From the NCBI RefSeq assembly GCF_009883055.1, contig NZ_WWVR01000013.1, forward strand, positions 29,229-93,228: a stretch of 64,000 nt of DNA, given 5' to 3'. Source of the stretch: Blautia sp. BIOML-A1. GTDB taxonomy: Bacteria > Bacillota > Clostridia > Lachnospirales > Lachnospiraceae. The position numbers and the translations under genes are program-made. This document shows, piece by piece, positions 1 to 8,145 of this stretch; positions within the stretch are counted from its first letter, which is position 1; each line of letters begins with the position of its first letter. Under the pieces are notes generated by a model that saw nothing but the letters and a program-made list of their open reading frames with translations, was not told the DNA's origin and ran no database searches.

Positions 1-1
1 C

Positions 2-445
2 GAAACCTTCGACAAGGTACTGGGACTGGAACTTGGTGCAGATGACTACATCATCAAACCTTTTGATACAAAAGAACTCGTTGCCCGCGTCCGTGCAGTA
101 CTGCGCCGCTTTAAGGCCAAACAGCCTGCGGTAAATCCATCCGAGAAAAGTGTCAGCTATCCGGATCTTACGATCAATCTGACCAATTACTCCGTCACCT
201 ACATGGGAAATCACGTGGATATGCCGCCAAAGGAACTGGAACTTCTCTACTTCCTTGCTTCGTCCCCGAATCAGGTTTTTACCCGTGAGCAGCTTCTTGA
301 TCATATCTGGGGATATGAATATATCGGGGATACACGTACCGTTGACGTCCACATCAAACGTCTCCGTGAAAAGATCAAGGATCATCCGCAGTGGAGTCTG
401 TCAACTGTCTGGGGAATCGGTTATAAATTCGAGGTCAGAAAATGA
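2..445 (+). CDS. OmpR/PhoB-family response regulator, C-terminal part (5' truncated by window edge)
   Basis: The reading frame is already open at base 2 and holds the end of a receiver domain (LGADDYIIKPF, containing the conserved Lys-Pro of the alpha5 switch region) followed by a winged-helix DNA-binding domain of the OmpR type (KELELLYFLASSPNQVFTRE, then TVDVHIKRLREKI and the terminal GIGYKF wing). The phosphoacceptor Asp lies outside the window. The stop codon overlaps the start of the next gene by 4 bases (ATGA), so it is translationally coupled to the histidine kinase and is its likely partner. What it senses or controls cannot be read from the sequence. Confidence 0.93.
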   Translation, partial: ETFDKVLGLELGADDYIIKPFDTKELVARVRAVLRRFKAKQPAVNPSEKSVSYPDLTINLTNYSVTYMGNHVDMPPKELELLYFLASSPNQVFTREQLLDHIWGYEYIGDTRTVDVHIKRLREKIKDHPQWSLSTVWGIGYKFEVRK

Positions 446-1851
446 AAAAACGATTAACCTCCATGTTTTTTGCTGCCTACATCCTGCTCGGTATCCTGGG
501 ATTTTTTCTGGTAACATTTGTGGGCTCTCATCTACTGGAGGCAAGACTGGAAAAATCCATCACCTCAGACATATACCAGACTGCCCACCGCATTGCAGAA
601 AGTGAACTTGTACGTCATAACATCACTTCTACAAATGTAGAATCTGTCCAGAGTACTCTGTCCCTGGCTGCCAATTATCCGGATACGATCATCTGGATCA
701 TCAACAGCAACGGACAGATCATCCTGAGCACCCGCAAGGATATTTCGCCGGATCATCCCATCGATCTGGATGGTTTTGATCCTGCTTCCTGGGGCAGTAA
801 TTATTATCAGATTGGAGATTTTTACGGATACTTTCATGATTCCCGTTTAAGTACCATTGCACCTATTACAGAACATCTGAATATCCGGGGATATGTGGCA
901 GTTCACTATCTCATGAGTGATCTGTACCAGAGCCGCAGCAGCCTTCTCTGGATCATTCAGCTTCTGTTTGTCATCACCTATCTGATGACTGCTGTACTGT
1001 TTCTCTTTTACAGTTTTTATATACGGAAACCACTTTATGCTATTACAAAGGGTGCTTCTGAATTTGCCAATGGAAATCTCTCCTATCAGATTCCAGTAAA
1101 GTCCGAAAACGAACTTGGTTATCTTGCAAGTAATCTGAATTACATGGCTGATAAGCTTAATCGTAATGGAGAATATCAGCGGCAGTTTATTTCAAATATT
1201 TCCCATGACTTCCGCTCACCGCTGACTTCCATCAAAGGTTATGTGGAAGCTATGATCGATGGTACAATTCCTGTGGAAATGCAGGAAAAATACCTCAAGA
1301 TCATTTCCTACGAAGCAGAACGACTTGAGAAGCTTACCCGCGGTCTTCTGACTCTGAATGAGCTGGATATCCACAAACGGATGCTGAATATCCAGGATTT
1401 TGATATCAATCAGACCATCAAAAGCACCGCCGCATCTTTTGAGGGAACCTGTACAACCCGTCAGATCCTTCTTGAATTGATCCTGTCCGGTCAGACTCTG
1501 TATGCTCATGCAGATCTGGAACAGATTCAGCAGGTGCTGTACAATCTTCTAAGTAATGCGATCAAATTCAGTCCTGATCATTCTACGATCACGATTGAGA
1601 CAACAGAAAAAAACGGCAAAATATTCGTATCCGTTAAAGATCACGGTATCGGAATCCCCAAATCCAGCCTGAACAGGATATGGGAACGCTTTTACAAAAT
1701 TGACCGTTCCCGTGGCAAAGATCAGAAGGGCACCGGGCTTGGACTCGCAATCGTCAAGGAGATCATTTCCGCTCACGGTCAGCATATCAACGTGATCAGC
1801 ACAGAAGGCGTTGGAACTGAATTTATCTTCACATTAGAACAGGCAAAGTAG
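442..1851 (+). CDS. Membrane sensor histidine kinase (HAMP, HisKA, HATPase)
   Basis: A 469-residue transmembrane kinase. A membrane segment at about residues 7-28 and a second at about 168-193 flank an extracytoplasmic sensing region of roughly 140 residues. A HAMP linker follows (about 195-245), then the HisKA box SNISHDFRSPL with phosphoacceptor His255, and a HATPase domain with an N box (NLLSNAIKFSPD), a G1 motif (GIGIP) and a G2 motif (KGTGLGLAIVKEI). It autophosphorylates and passes phosphate to the preceding regulator. The layout resembles PhoR/ResE-like kinases; the signal is unknown. The 3' end runs into a palindromic terminator that includes the stop codon. Confidence 0.95.
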   Translation: MKKRLTSMFFAAYILLGILGFFLVTFVGSHLLEARLEKSITSDIYQTAHRIAESELVRHNITSTNVESVQSTLSLAANYPDTIIWIINSNGQIILSTRKDISPDHPIDLDGFDPASWGSNYYQIGDFYGYFHDSRLSTIAPITEHLNIRGYVAVHYLMSDLYQSRSSLLWIIQLLFVITYLMTAVLFLFYSFYIRKPLYAITKGASEFANGNLSYQIPVKSENELGYLASNLNYMADKLNRNGEYQRQFISNISHDFRSPLTSIKGYVEAMIDGTIPVEMQEKYLKIISYEAERLEKLTRGLLTLNELDIHKRMLNIQDFDINQTIKSTAASFEGTCTTRQILLELILSGQTLYAHADLEQIQQVLYNLLSNAIKFSPDHSTITIETTEKNGKIFVSVKDHGIGIPKSSLNRIWERFYKIDRSRGKDQKGTGLGLAIVKEIISAHGQHINVISTEGVGTEFIFTLEQAK

Positions 1852-1871
1852 AAATTTCTACTTTGCCTGTT
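1838..1871. terminator. Perfect 34-bp palindrome, convergent terminator
   Basis: Two exact 17-base arms beginning AACAGGCAAAGTAGAAA meet with no spacer. The palindrome includes the last codons and TAG stop of the histidine kinase. It separates that gene from the converging adenine deaminase gene and probably terminates both transcripts; a U-rich run lies downstream on the plus strand. Confidence 0.75.
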
Positions 1872-1904
1872 GTCAGTTTCCAGATTTGTTGTTATGATTT
1901 TTTA

Positions 1905-3632
1905 TCAATGGTCAAATGGACTCTGGATCATTCTGTCTTCCTTTGTCAGATAAACACCTCTTGGCGTAATTCTTATCTGTGGAATAACCGGAAGTGCCAT
2001 AAAGGAGAGGGTAATAAACGGGTCAAATCCCTTCGGTATCCCCATCTCATGTGCTTTTGGTATCATTCGTGCCAGTTTCTCATTTACCTTTTCGTATCCG
2101 GCATCACTCATAAGTCCCATGATCGGAAGAGGAAGTGTGTCAAATACCTCTCCATTTTCAACCAGCGTATAGCCGCCCTGCACACGAAGAAGCTCCTGTA
2201 CTGCCAGATACATATCATGGTCATTATCTCCGATCACGATCAGATTATGGGAATCATGAGATACACTGGATGCGATTGCACCACCCCGAAGGCCGAATCC
2301 TTTTACAATTCCCACACCAACCTTTCCAGTATTTTTATGACGTTCTACTGCTGCAATCTTCTGATAAGTTTCGTCCGCTTTAAAGAACTTCTGCCCATTT
2401 TCGTCGACATAGCCGACTTCTTCCATGATATCTTCTGTAACGATCTGTCCCGCGAACATTTTGATAATATGTACCCTGCCTTGCTTCCACGGAAGTCGAA
2501 GATTGGATTCTTTAAAGCCAAGAAGATGAACTGTGTTTTTGAGCTGCGGTGAACACGGACGGATCTCAACTTTTTCATCTCGGATGATTTTGTTACCTTT
2601 ATGGTACACTTCCAGTACATTCATCTCATCCAGATTATCCAGTACAACAAAATCTGCCTGATAACCTGGTGCAATTGCCCCAAGATGATGCAGGCCATAG
2701 CATTTTGCTGCCTGTATGGTCGCCATTTTGATTGCCTGTTCCGGCTTCAGCCCGAGCCGCACTGCCTTTCTTACATTGAAATCAATATGTCCTTCCCTGC
2801 GGATCTCCTCAATGTGCTTGTCATCTGTACAGAAACAGAATCCTGAAGTATCCGTGTGATGCTCTACAATGCCTTTGACAATCGCTTCCAGGTTCTTCGC
2901 TGCACTTCCTTCACGAATCAGTACCTGCATCCCATTTCTGAGTTCTTCCATAGCATACTCATAAGTCACACATTCATGATCTGTCGAAATTCCTGCCAGT
3001 GCGTATGCTGCCAGATCTTTTGATGAAAGAAACGGTGCATGGCCATCTCGCACTCTGTCCTTAAAGACGGACAGTTTCTCATGCATGGCTACACTTCCAT
3101 TAATGACAGAAACCGCATCCATCACTTCTCCCAGACCAAGGATTCTGGGATGATTCAGATATGCTTTCATTTTGCCTGCAGTAAGGATGCATCCGTTATC
3201 ATCCACATGCGTAGCCGGTACACAGGAAGGCATCATGACATAGACATTTGCCGGCACTTCCTCCGTCTGTTCCAGGATATAGTCAATCCCATCCGTTCCT
3301 GAAACATTTGCCGACTCGTGAGGATCTACAATAAACGTTGTCGTGCCGCACTGTGCCACCTGTCTGATCAGTTCACCGGGCGTTACCAGAGTTGATTCCA
3401 GATGGAGATGGCTGTCGATAAATCCCGGGCAGAGATACTTTCCATCCATGTCGATTTCTGTTTCTCCCTCGTACTCTCCGACTCCAACAACAACCCCGTC
3501 TTCAACTGCCACATCTCCTTTACAGAACTCACCTGAATGAGCCATAAATACGTTTGCATTTTTGAAAACGAGAAAAGGTCTTCGAATTCCACGTGCAATT
3601 TCCGAATAAACGCGATATCTTTCCAGATCCAT
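1905..3632 (-). CDS. ade: Adenine deaminase
   Basis: A 575-residue amidohydrolase converting adenine to hypoxanthine plus ammonia in purine salvage. The metal-binding strand GFIDSHLHLES lies at about residues 72-82, followed by the family-typical VDPHESANVSG and, near 220, STDHECVTYEYA. The C-terminal adenine deaminase domain carries the SHDSHNLIVIGDND motif. Length matches the family (about 570-600). The start has a good ribosome site (AGGAGG, 7 bases upstream). It is the last gene of the trxB-to-ade group and ends in the shared terminator with the histidine kinase. A purine role fits the window's other nucleotide genes. Confidence 0.95.
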   Translation of the reverse strand: MDLERYRVYSEIARGIRRPFLVFKNANVFMAHSGEFCKGDVAVEDGVVVGVGEYEGETEIDMDGKYLCPGFIDSHLHLESTLVTPGELIRQVAQCGTTTFIVDPHESANVSGTDGIDYILEQTEEVPANVYVMMPSCVPATHVDDNGCILTAGKMKAYLNHPRILGLGEVMDAVSVINGSVAMHEKLSVFKDRVRDGHAPFLSSKDLAAYALAGISTDHECVTYEYAMEELRNGMQVLIREGSAAKNLEAIVKGIVEHHTDTSGFCFCTDDKHIEEIRREGHIDFNVRKAVRLGLKPEQAIKMATIQAAKCYGLHHLGAIAPGYQADFVVLDNLDEMNVLEVYHKGNKIIRDEKVEIRPCSPQLKNTVHLLGFKESNLRLPWKQGRVHIIKMFAGQIVTEDIMEEVGYVDENGQKFFKADETYQKIAAVERHKNTGKVGVGIVKGFGLRGGAIASSVSHDSHNLIVIGDNDHDMYLAVQELLRVQGGYTLVENGEVFDTLPLPIMGLMSDAGYEKVNEKLARMIPKAHEMGIPKGFDPFITLSFMALPVIPQIRITPRGVYLTKEDRMIQSPFDH

Positions 3633-3671
3633 GCAGATACCTCCTTTTTGCTTATCCTTATTTTTTTAATT

Positions 3672-4172
3672 TTATGTCCACTGATGATCATGCAGCTGTC
3701 CCTGAAGCTGCATATGATCAAACTGATTCTGCCGTAAGGCTTCATATAAAACAATTGCCACTGAATTACTCAGATTCAGTGAGCGAATGTCATTGATCAT
3801 CGGAATACGAATGCAGTTTTCCTTATTTTCCATAAGAATCTCTTCCGGGATTCCGGCACTTTCTTTGCCAAACATAATGAAGCAGTCCTCTTCGTACTGA
3901 ACATCTGTATATGTCTGAAGTCCCTTGGTTGTTGCATAATAAATCCTGGCACCCGGATTCTTTCTGAGAAATTCCTCGTAATCCAGATATGTAGTTACAT
4001 CCAGATCCTTCCAGTAATCCATTCCCGCACGTTTGATTGCTTTCTCACTCAGACTGAACCCCAGCGGTTCGATCAGATGAAGCCTTGTTCCTGTCGCCAC
4101 ACAGGTTCTTCCGATGTTTCCTGTATTTGCCGGTATCTCCGGCTCATGCAGTACAATATTTAACTTTGCCAT
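3672..4172 (-). CDS. trmL: tRNA (cytidine/uridine-34 2'-O)-methyltransferase
   Basis: A 166-residue SPOUT methyltransferase of the TrmL/YibK/CspR type, which methylates the ribose of the wobble base of tRNA-Leu. Family landmarks are NIVLHEPEIPANTGNIGRTC at the N-terminus, HLIEPLGF, the FGKESAGIPEEIL knot segment and IPMINDIRSLNLSNSVAI at the C-terminal trefoil knot. The gene starts inside the preceding AIR-synthase-like gene (13-base overlap), indicating co-translation. Length is normal for the family. Confidence 0.95.
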   Translation of the reverse strand: MAKLNIVLHEPEIPANTGNIGRTCVATGTRLHLIEPLGFSLSEKAIKRAGMDYWKDLDVTTYLDYEEFLRKNPGARIYYATTKGLQTYTDVQYEEDCFIMFGKESAGIPEEILMENKENCIRIPMINDIRSLNLSNSVAIVLYEALRQNQFDHMQLQGQLHDHQWT

Positions 4173-4786
4173 TTCTTATCCTTTCTCCATTCTCCGCCCC
4201 ATGCAAATCTGGTCAGTTCATCCTGAGACGGTCTTTCCAGATAACGGGTAAGTTCTCCACTGTATAAAAGTCTGTCATTGCCGGCAACTGCTTTGCCGAT
4301 CACAGCTGCCGGAATCTGATGATGCGAAAGCTCCTGTACCAGCTTTTCTCCGTCTGTGCATCCCAGAAGAACAGCTCCCTCTGACAGTAGTTTATACGGA
4401 TTCACATCCAGCCTTTCACAGATTTCAATCGTTTCCTGACGGACAGGAATCGCACGGAGATCTGCCCGAAGACCAGTTTCCGAGGCTTCTGCCATCTTCC
4501 ACATACCGCTTAGGACTCCTCCCACACCAAGGTCATATCTTGCATGAACCTTGCCTTTAAATATTTCCGAAATATCTGCTGATACACTGCATTTCTCCAG
4601 AATGCGGGCTGTACTCCAGAGAAATCCGTCTGAAAAATACTGAAGCAGTGTTTCTCTCTCTTTTTGCATCAGAAGCTGTGTCCCTCTGATTCCGATCACA
4701 CCTGCAACTACCAGATCATCACCCTGCTTAAGCGAACCGTCAATCTGTGCTTTCAGTGCCTCCATCGCCTGCTGCCCAAGTTTCAT
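4160..4786 (-). CDS. AIR synthase-related (PurM/HypE C-terminal-like) protein
   Basis: A 208-residue protein that appears to consist mostly of the C-terminal fold of the PurM/HypE/SelD/ThiL superfamily: RYDLGVGGVLSGMWKMAEAS resembles the D-x-GxGG-L strand of that domain, followed by LRADLRAIPVRQETIEICERL and a region with LLSEGAVLLGCTDGEKLV. The N-terminal ATP-binding half of PurM is not recognisable, so automatic names such as hydrogenase maturation factor are not supported. It follows the small membrane peptide gene by 39 bases and overlaps trmL. Function unknown; possibly a binding-only relic of the family. Confidence 0.7.
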   Translation of the reverse strand: MKLGQQAMEALKAQIDGSLKQGDDLVVAGVIGIRGTQLLMQKERETLLQYFSDGFLWSTARILEKCSVSADISEIFKGKVHARYDLGVGGVLSGMWKMAEASETGLRADLRAIPVRQETIEICERLDVNPYKLLSEGAVLLGCTDGEKLVQELSHHQIPAAVIGKAVAGNDRLLYSGELTRYLERPSQDELTRFAWGGEWRKDKKWQS

Positions 4787-4825
4787 ATGTATTTTCCTCC
4801 GTTTTCTATTTCGCTTTATCCTCTG

Positions 4826-4930
4826 TTATAAAAGGATGGAGAGAATACTTGGAACTACCATGGCAAGGACAAGAACGACTGCAATTACAGCCGCAAATAT
4901 TTTTCTCTTTTTCGGATCAAACATTCCCAT
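4826..4930 (-). CDS. Small single-pass membrane peptide (34 aa)
   Basis: A 34-codon frame beginning MGMFDPKKRKIF followed by an uninterrupted hydrophobic stretch (residues 12-34) that ends at the stop: a short basic N-terminus and one membrane helix. A clear ribosome site (GAGGTG, 6 bases before ATG) overlaps the TGA stop of the upstream radical SAM gene, so the two are translationally coupled. It sits in line with the group running from trxB to ade. No family is recognised with certainty. The pattern of ribosome site, coupling and helix makes a real microprotein more likely than chance. Confidence 0.6.
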   Translation of the reverse strand: MGMFDPKKRKIFAAVIAVVLVLAMVVPSILSILL

Positions 4931-4940
4931 TTTTGTCACC

Positions 4941-6608
4941 TCATTCTATTTCGTTATCCATCCTCAGCACAACATTTTCTGTTGTCGCATTATTGGACAG
5001 TGGATTTCTGTTTTCATAATCAAACAGGATCGCTTTTCCACCCGGAAAAACTTCTATATGTGCAGTTCTGGATATCCTGTGTTCTTTTCTGTAAGCCCAG
5101 ACTGCACTCTCATACGGTTTCTGGTCTGCTGCAAAGGAAGGTCGTTTCTTCAGCCGCTCTCTCAGATACAGATCATACAGCATATACTGTGCCGCTGTTT
5201 CCGCATCGATCTGTGTCTCCTCCTTCAGAAACTCCAGCAGAATCTCATAACGACGCATTCTGGAATGTGAAATCTCACTGTATCCTTTCTCTTCATAAAA
5301 AGTACCCAGCTTTTCATAAAATATAAAAGCATCCTCAAACTGCGGCACCAGATATTCCAGTGTATTCTGAAACTGTCCGCTGTTATAGTAAACCTCTACC
5401 ATGCTTTCTACCCGCTTAAGCTTCAGAATTTCTCTGTAAGAAAGCCAGTTTGTAGAAAGTACCTCGTATGGTTCTTTTTCTTTATGCAGGATTCCGTACT
5501 TCTGTGCTTCCCGTTCCATCAAAGACCCCTTCAGAACCTTAAGAAATCCCAGCTGAAGCTGATCCGGCTTCATTCCGTAAACATCATTAAAAGAACGGTG
5601 GAACGTATCATAATCCTCATATGGAAGACCTGCGATAAGATCCAGATGCTGATGAATATTTCCAAAACTGTGGATCTTTGCGACAGACCTTTCCAGTTTC
5701 ACGAGATCCATGTGCCTGTGGATTGCATGAATGGTGTCCGTATTTGTGGACTGCACGCCTATCTCAAGCTGGATCAGCCCCGGACGCATTTTACTCATAA
5801 GCTGAATTTCTTCATCCCGAAGAAGATCTGCCGAAATTTCAAAATGGAAATTTGTCACTCCGTTATCATGCTCCAGAATGTATCTCCATATTTCCATCGC
5901 ATGCTCATGCCTGCAGTTGAAGGTCCGGTCTACAAACTTGACCTGCGGCACTCTGTGATCCAGAAAAAACTGCAGTTCCCTTCTGACCAGCTCCAGATCA
6001 CGAAATCTTAACTTCTTGTCAATAGAAGACAGACAATAACTGCAGGAAAACGGGCATCCTCTGCTGCTCTCATAATAAATGATCTTGTTCTCAAAATCCT
6101 TAAGCTGCTCATATACAAAAGGAATTTCGCTTAAATCTGTCAATTCTCTCCAGCCATTATTGTGGATTTCTTCTCCGTCACGATAGACAATTCCCGGAAT
6201 CTCGGCCAGAGATCCCTCCCCGTCCACGTAATAATGCACCAGCTCCAGAAATGTTTTTTCACCTTCTCCTGTCATAACTCCGGTCATCTGTGGTGTTTTT
6301 CTGAGGAAAGCCTCCGCATCAAAGGAAACCTCCGGTCCTCCAGCCCAGAATTTTGTTTCCGGAAGTATTTTGTGCAGATCACAGAGAAGATCCTTTACAA
6401 AAGAAATATTCCATATATAGCAGGAGAAGCAGACCACATCCGCTCCAGTCAGATAAATATCCTTCAAAATCTCATCTTTCGTCTGATTGATCGTATATTC
6501 TCTCAGAAGAATATGCTCCTGATAAGCAGACGCATATGCCCTGAGATCATATACAGCAAGATTTGAATGAATATATTTTGCATTACATGCTGCCAGTAAT
6601 ATTTTCAT
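4941..6608 (-). CDS. B12-binding-domain radical SAM protein (DUF4080 type)
   Basis: A 555-residue radical SAM enzyme. An N-terminal cobalamin-binding-like Rossmann region (about 1-125, with FWAGGPEVSF and GVMTGEGEKTF) precedes the radical SAM core with the CxxxCxxC cluster motif at Cys185, Cys189 and Cys192 (RGCPFSCSYC). QLEIGVQSTN and LIAGLPYED are core strands 5-6. The C-terminal part (about 370-555) matches the DUF4080 arrangement. The B12 domain lacks an obvious DxHxxG base-off histidine motif, so cobalamin use is uncertain. Substrate is unknown. It lies 24 bases downstream of trxA in the same orientation. Confidence 0.88.
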   Translation of the reverse strand: MKILLAACNAKYIHSNLAVYDLRAYASAYQEHILLREYTINQTKDEILKDIYLTGADVVCFSCYIWNISFVKDLLCDLHKILPETKFWAGGPEVSFDAEAFLRKTPQMTGVMTGEGEKTFLELVHYYVDGEGSLAEIPGIVYRDGEEIHNNGWRELTDLSEIPFVYEQLKDFENKIIYYESSRGCPFSCSYCLSSIDKKLRFRDLELVRRELQFFLDHRVPQVKFVDRTFNCRHEHAMEIWRYILEHDNGVTNFHFEISADLLRDEEIQLMSKMRPGLIQLEIGVQSTNTDTIHAIHRHMDLVKLERSVAKIHSFGNIHQHLDLIAGLPYEDYDTFHRSFNDVYGMKPDQLQLGFLKVLKGSLMEREAQKYGILHKEKEPYEVLSTNWLSYREILKLKRVESMVEVYYNSGQFQNTLEYLVPQFEDAFIFYEKLGTFYEEKGYSEISHSRMRRYEILLEFLKEETQIDAETAAQYMLYDLYLRERLKKRPSFAADQKPYESAVWAYRKEHRISRTAHIEVFPGGKAILFDYENRNPLSNNATTENVVLRMDNEIE

Positions 6609-6632
6609 AAATCTTATAAACCTTTCTGGACC

Positions 6633-6935
6633 TTATTTATCCAGAAGCTCCTTAATTGTTTCTTTTGGAGTCAGTCCGACCAGTCTCTCTGCTTCCTGAC
6701 CATTTCGGAAGATCAGAAGTGTCGGAATACTCATAATACGGAATTTCTGCGCCAGCTCTGGTTCCTGGTCAACGTCGATCTTGCCTACACAGTATCCCTC
6801 TTCTGCCAGTTCCTCAACGATCGGACCCTGACGCATACATGGTCCGCACCAGGTTGCCCAGAAATCCAGCAACACTGGTTTCTCCGCCTTAAGAACTTCC
6901 TGTTCAAAATTCGCTGCTGTAATTGCTTTTGCCAT
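6633..6935 (-). CDS. trxA: Thioredoxin
   Basis: A 100-residue thioredoxin with the WCGPC redox motif (Cys30, Cys33), the buried Asp in VLLDFWATW and the cis-proline loop SIPTLLIF. It reduces protein disulfides in the cytoplasm and is recharged by the thioredoxin reductase encoded immediately upstream. The residue after the active site is MRQGP instead of the usual KMIAP, a variation common in anaerobe thioredoxins. A strong AGGAGG precedes the start. Confidence 0.96.
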   Translation of the reverse strand: MAKAITAANFEQEVLKAEKPVLLDFWATWCGPCMRQGPIVEELAEEGYCVGKIDVDQEPELAQKFRIMSIPTLLIFRNGQEAERLVGLTPKETIKELLDK

Positions 6936-7007
6936 AATGATTCCTCCTGTTATAAGCTCTGTCCTTTGACAGTACGCTCAGATATATGATTTCCGTTTGC
7001 CTGTTTT

Positions 7008-7910
7008 TTATGAAGATTTTTTACTGCGGACATACTTCCCTGCACTGATGGCGGCCATACTGCCTTCATAAACCGCTTTTGATACCTGAAGAAGCCCTCC
7101 CGTACAGTCTCCCGCCGCAAAAAGTCCTGGAATGGTCGTTTCCATCTCTTCATTTATCTTAATGTTGCCCTTATCGGTGATCTCCGCCCCCATCTGTCTG
7201 GCAATCTCTGTACTTCCTGCGGTACCAAGCGCTATAAAAACTCCATCTGCCGGATAAAACGACTTCACCTGTGTTTCTGCTTCCTGTACAGACGCATCAC
7301 TCTGCATCAGAAGACCGGAAACCTTATCCTCGCCTTCAATTGCCTGAATCTTCATCGTATTAACTGAGATAGGATGTTCTCTGGAAAATTCCGGCTTCTT
7401 TCCATCTGTATAGATTGTCACATCCTGTGTGACATTCCGAAGCTGTTCTGCCTCATGAAGAGCAAAGTCCCCATTTCCGACAACAGCAACTTCCTTGCCT
7501 CTGTAAAAGAATGCATCACAGACAGCACAATAGCTGACACCTCTCCCCTCAAATTCCCTGAGACCTGGAATCTTCGGAGCAGTTCGCTTCCCTCCTGTCG
7601 CCAGGATCACGCTGACCGTATCAAAATCTCCGGCTGTGGTCTTTACTGTAAAAGTATCAAAACCGCTGATTCCCAGCACCTCTGCCTCTATGACACGGAC
7701 ACCCAGGGCTTCTGCCTGAGCAAGTCCTCTCTCATAAAGCTCCCTGCCCGAAACTGGCTGTTCCAGGCCATAATAATTCTCGATCTTCTCCGCCTTTTCC
7801 AGTGCTCCGATACCGTTATTTATCACAAGAGGATTCAGATTTCCTCTCGCCGCATACAGAGCAGCTGAAATTCCGGCGGGACCTGCACCGATGATCACTA
7901 TATTTTCCAT
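7008..7910 (-). CDS. trxB: Thioredoxin-disulfide reductase
   Basis: A 300-residue flavoprotein with FAD-binding GAGPAGISAALYA at the N-terminus, the redox-active CAVC pair (Cys128, Cys131) and C-terminal FAGDCTGG. The second nucleotide-binding motif is VVGNGDFALHEA instead of the usual GxGxxAxEEA, and the HRRxxxRA NADPH motif is not visible (YTDGKKPEFS occupies that place), so the donor may not be NADPH; ferredoxin-linked or NADH-linked variants are known in clostridia. First gene of the minus-strand group that continues with trxA 72 bases downstream. Confidence 0.9.
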   Translation of the reverse strand: MENIVIIGAGPAGISAALYAARGNLNPLVINNGIGALEKAEKIENYYGLEQPVSGRELYERGLAQAEALGVRVIEAEVLGISGFDTFTVKTTAGDFDTVSVILATGGKRTAPKIPGLREFEGRGVSYCAVCDAFFYRGKEVAVVGNGDFALHEAEQLRNVTQDVTIYTDGKKPEFSREHPISVNTMKIQAIEGEDKVSGLLMQSDASVQEAETQVKSFYPADGVFIALGTAGSTEIARQMGAEITDKGNIKINEEMETTIPGLFAAGDCTGGLLQVSKAVYEGSMAAISAGKYVRSKKSS

Positions 7911-7936
7911 TTTATCACCTGCCTTTTTATTATTTT

Positions 7937-7965
7937 ATAATATTACACCGGAAAGGAAATGTCCA
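7937..7965 (-). promoter_or_regulatory. Promoter for trxB group
   Basis: On the minus strand TGGACA (7960-7965) and TATTAT (7937-7942) are 17 bases apart, and the trxB start is about 26 bases downstream of the -10 box. The only good promoter seen ahead of trxB. Confidence 0.5.
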
Positions 7966-8013
7966 GAATGTTTTCTATTCCTTGAAAAACCCCAAATTTT
8001 TTATGTATTTATT

Positions 8014-8043
8014 TTTACAATTATGTTATATTTATCTTATGAT
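8014..8043 (+). promoter_or_regulatory. Candidate promoter for alcohol dehydrogenase
   Basis: TTTACA and TATGAT are separated by 18 bases and point at the alcohol dehydrogenase. This leaves a leader of about 95 nt holding a small hairpin (TGCACGCG...CCCGGGTGCA, near 8060-8082). Confidence 0.4.
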
Positions 8044-8145
8044 GTCTTGGTCAGACTGAATGCACGCGAAACCCGGGTGCATGATCCTGAGCTGATATCT
8101 GCAGATACGATATTTATTAAATTTATATAAGGAGTAACTATCATT

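Noticed and set aside
1863..2552. Long plus-strand frames opposite the adenine deaminase and other genes
   Set aside because: They are antisense frames over well-conserved genes, rich in Cys, His and Phe from reverse-complement codon bias and without ribosome sites.
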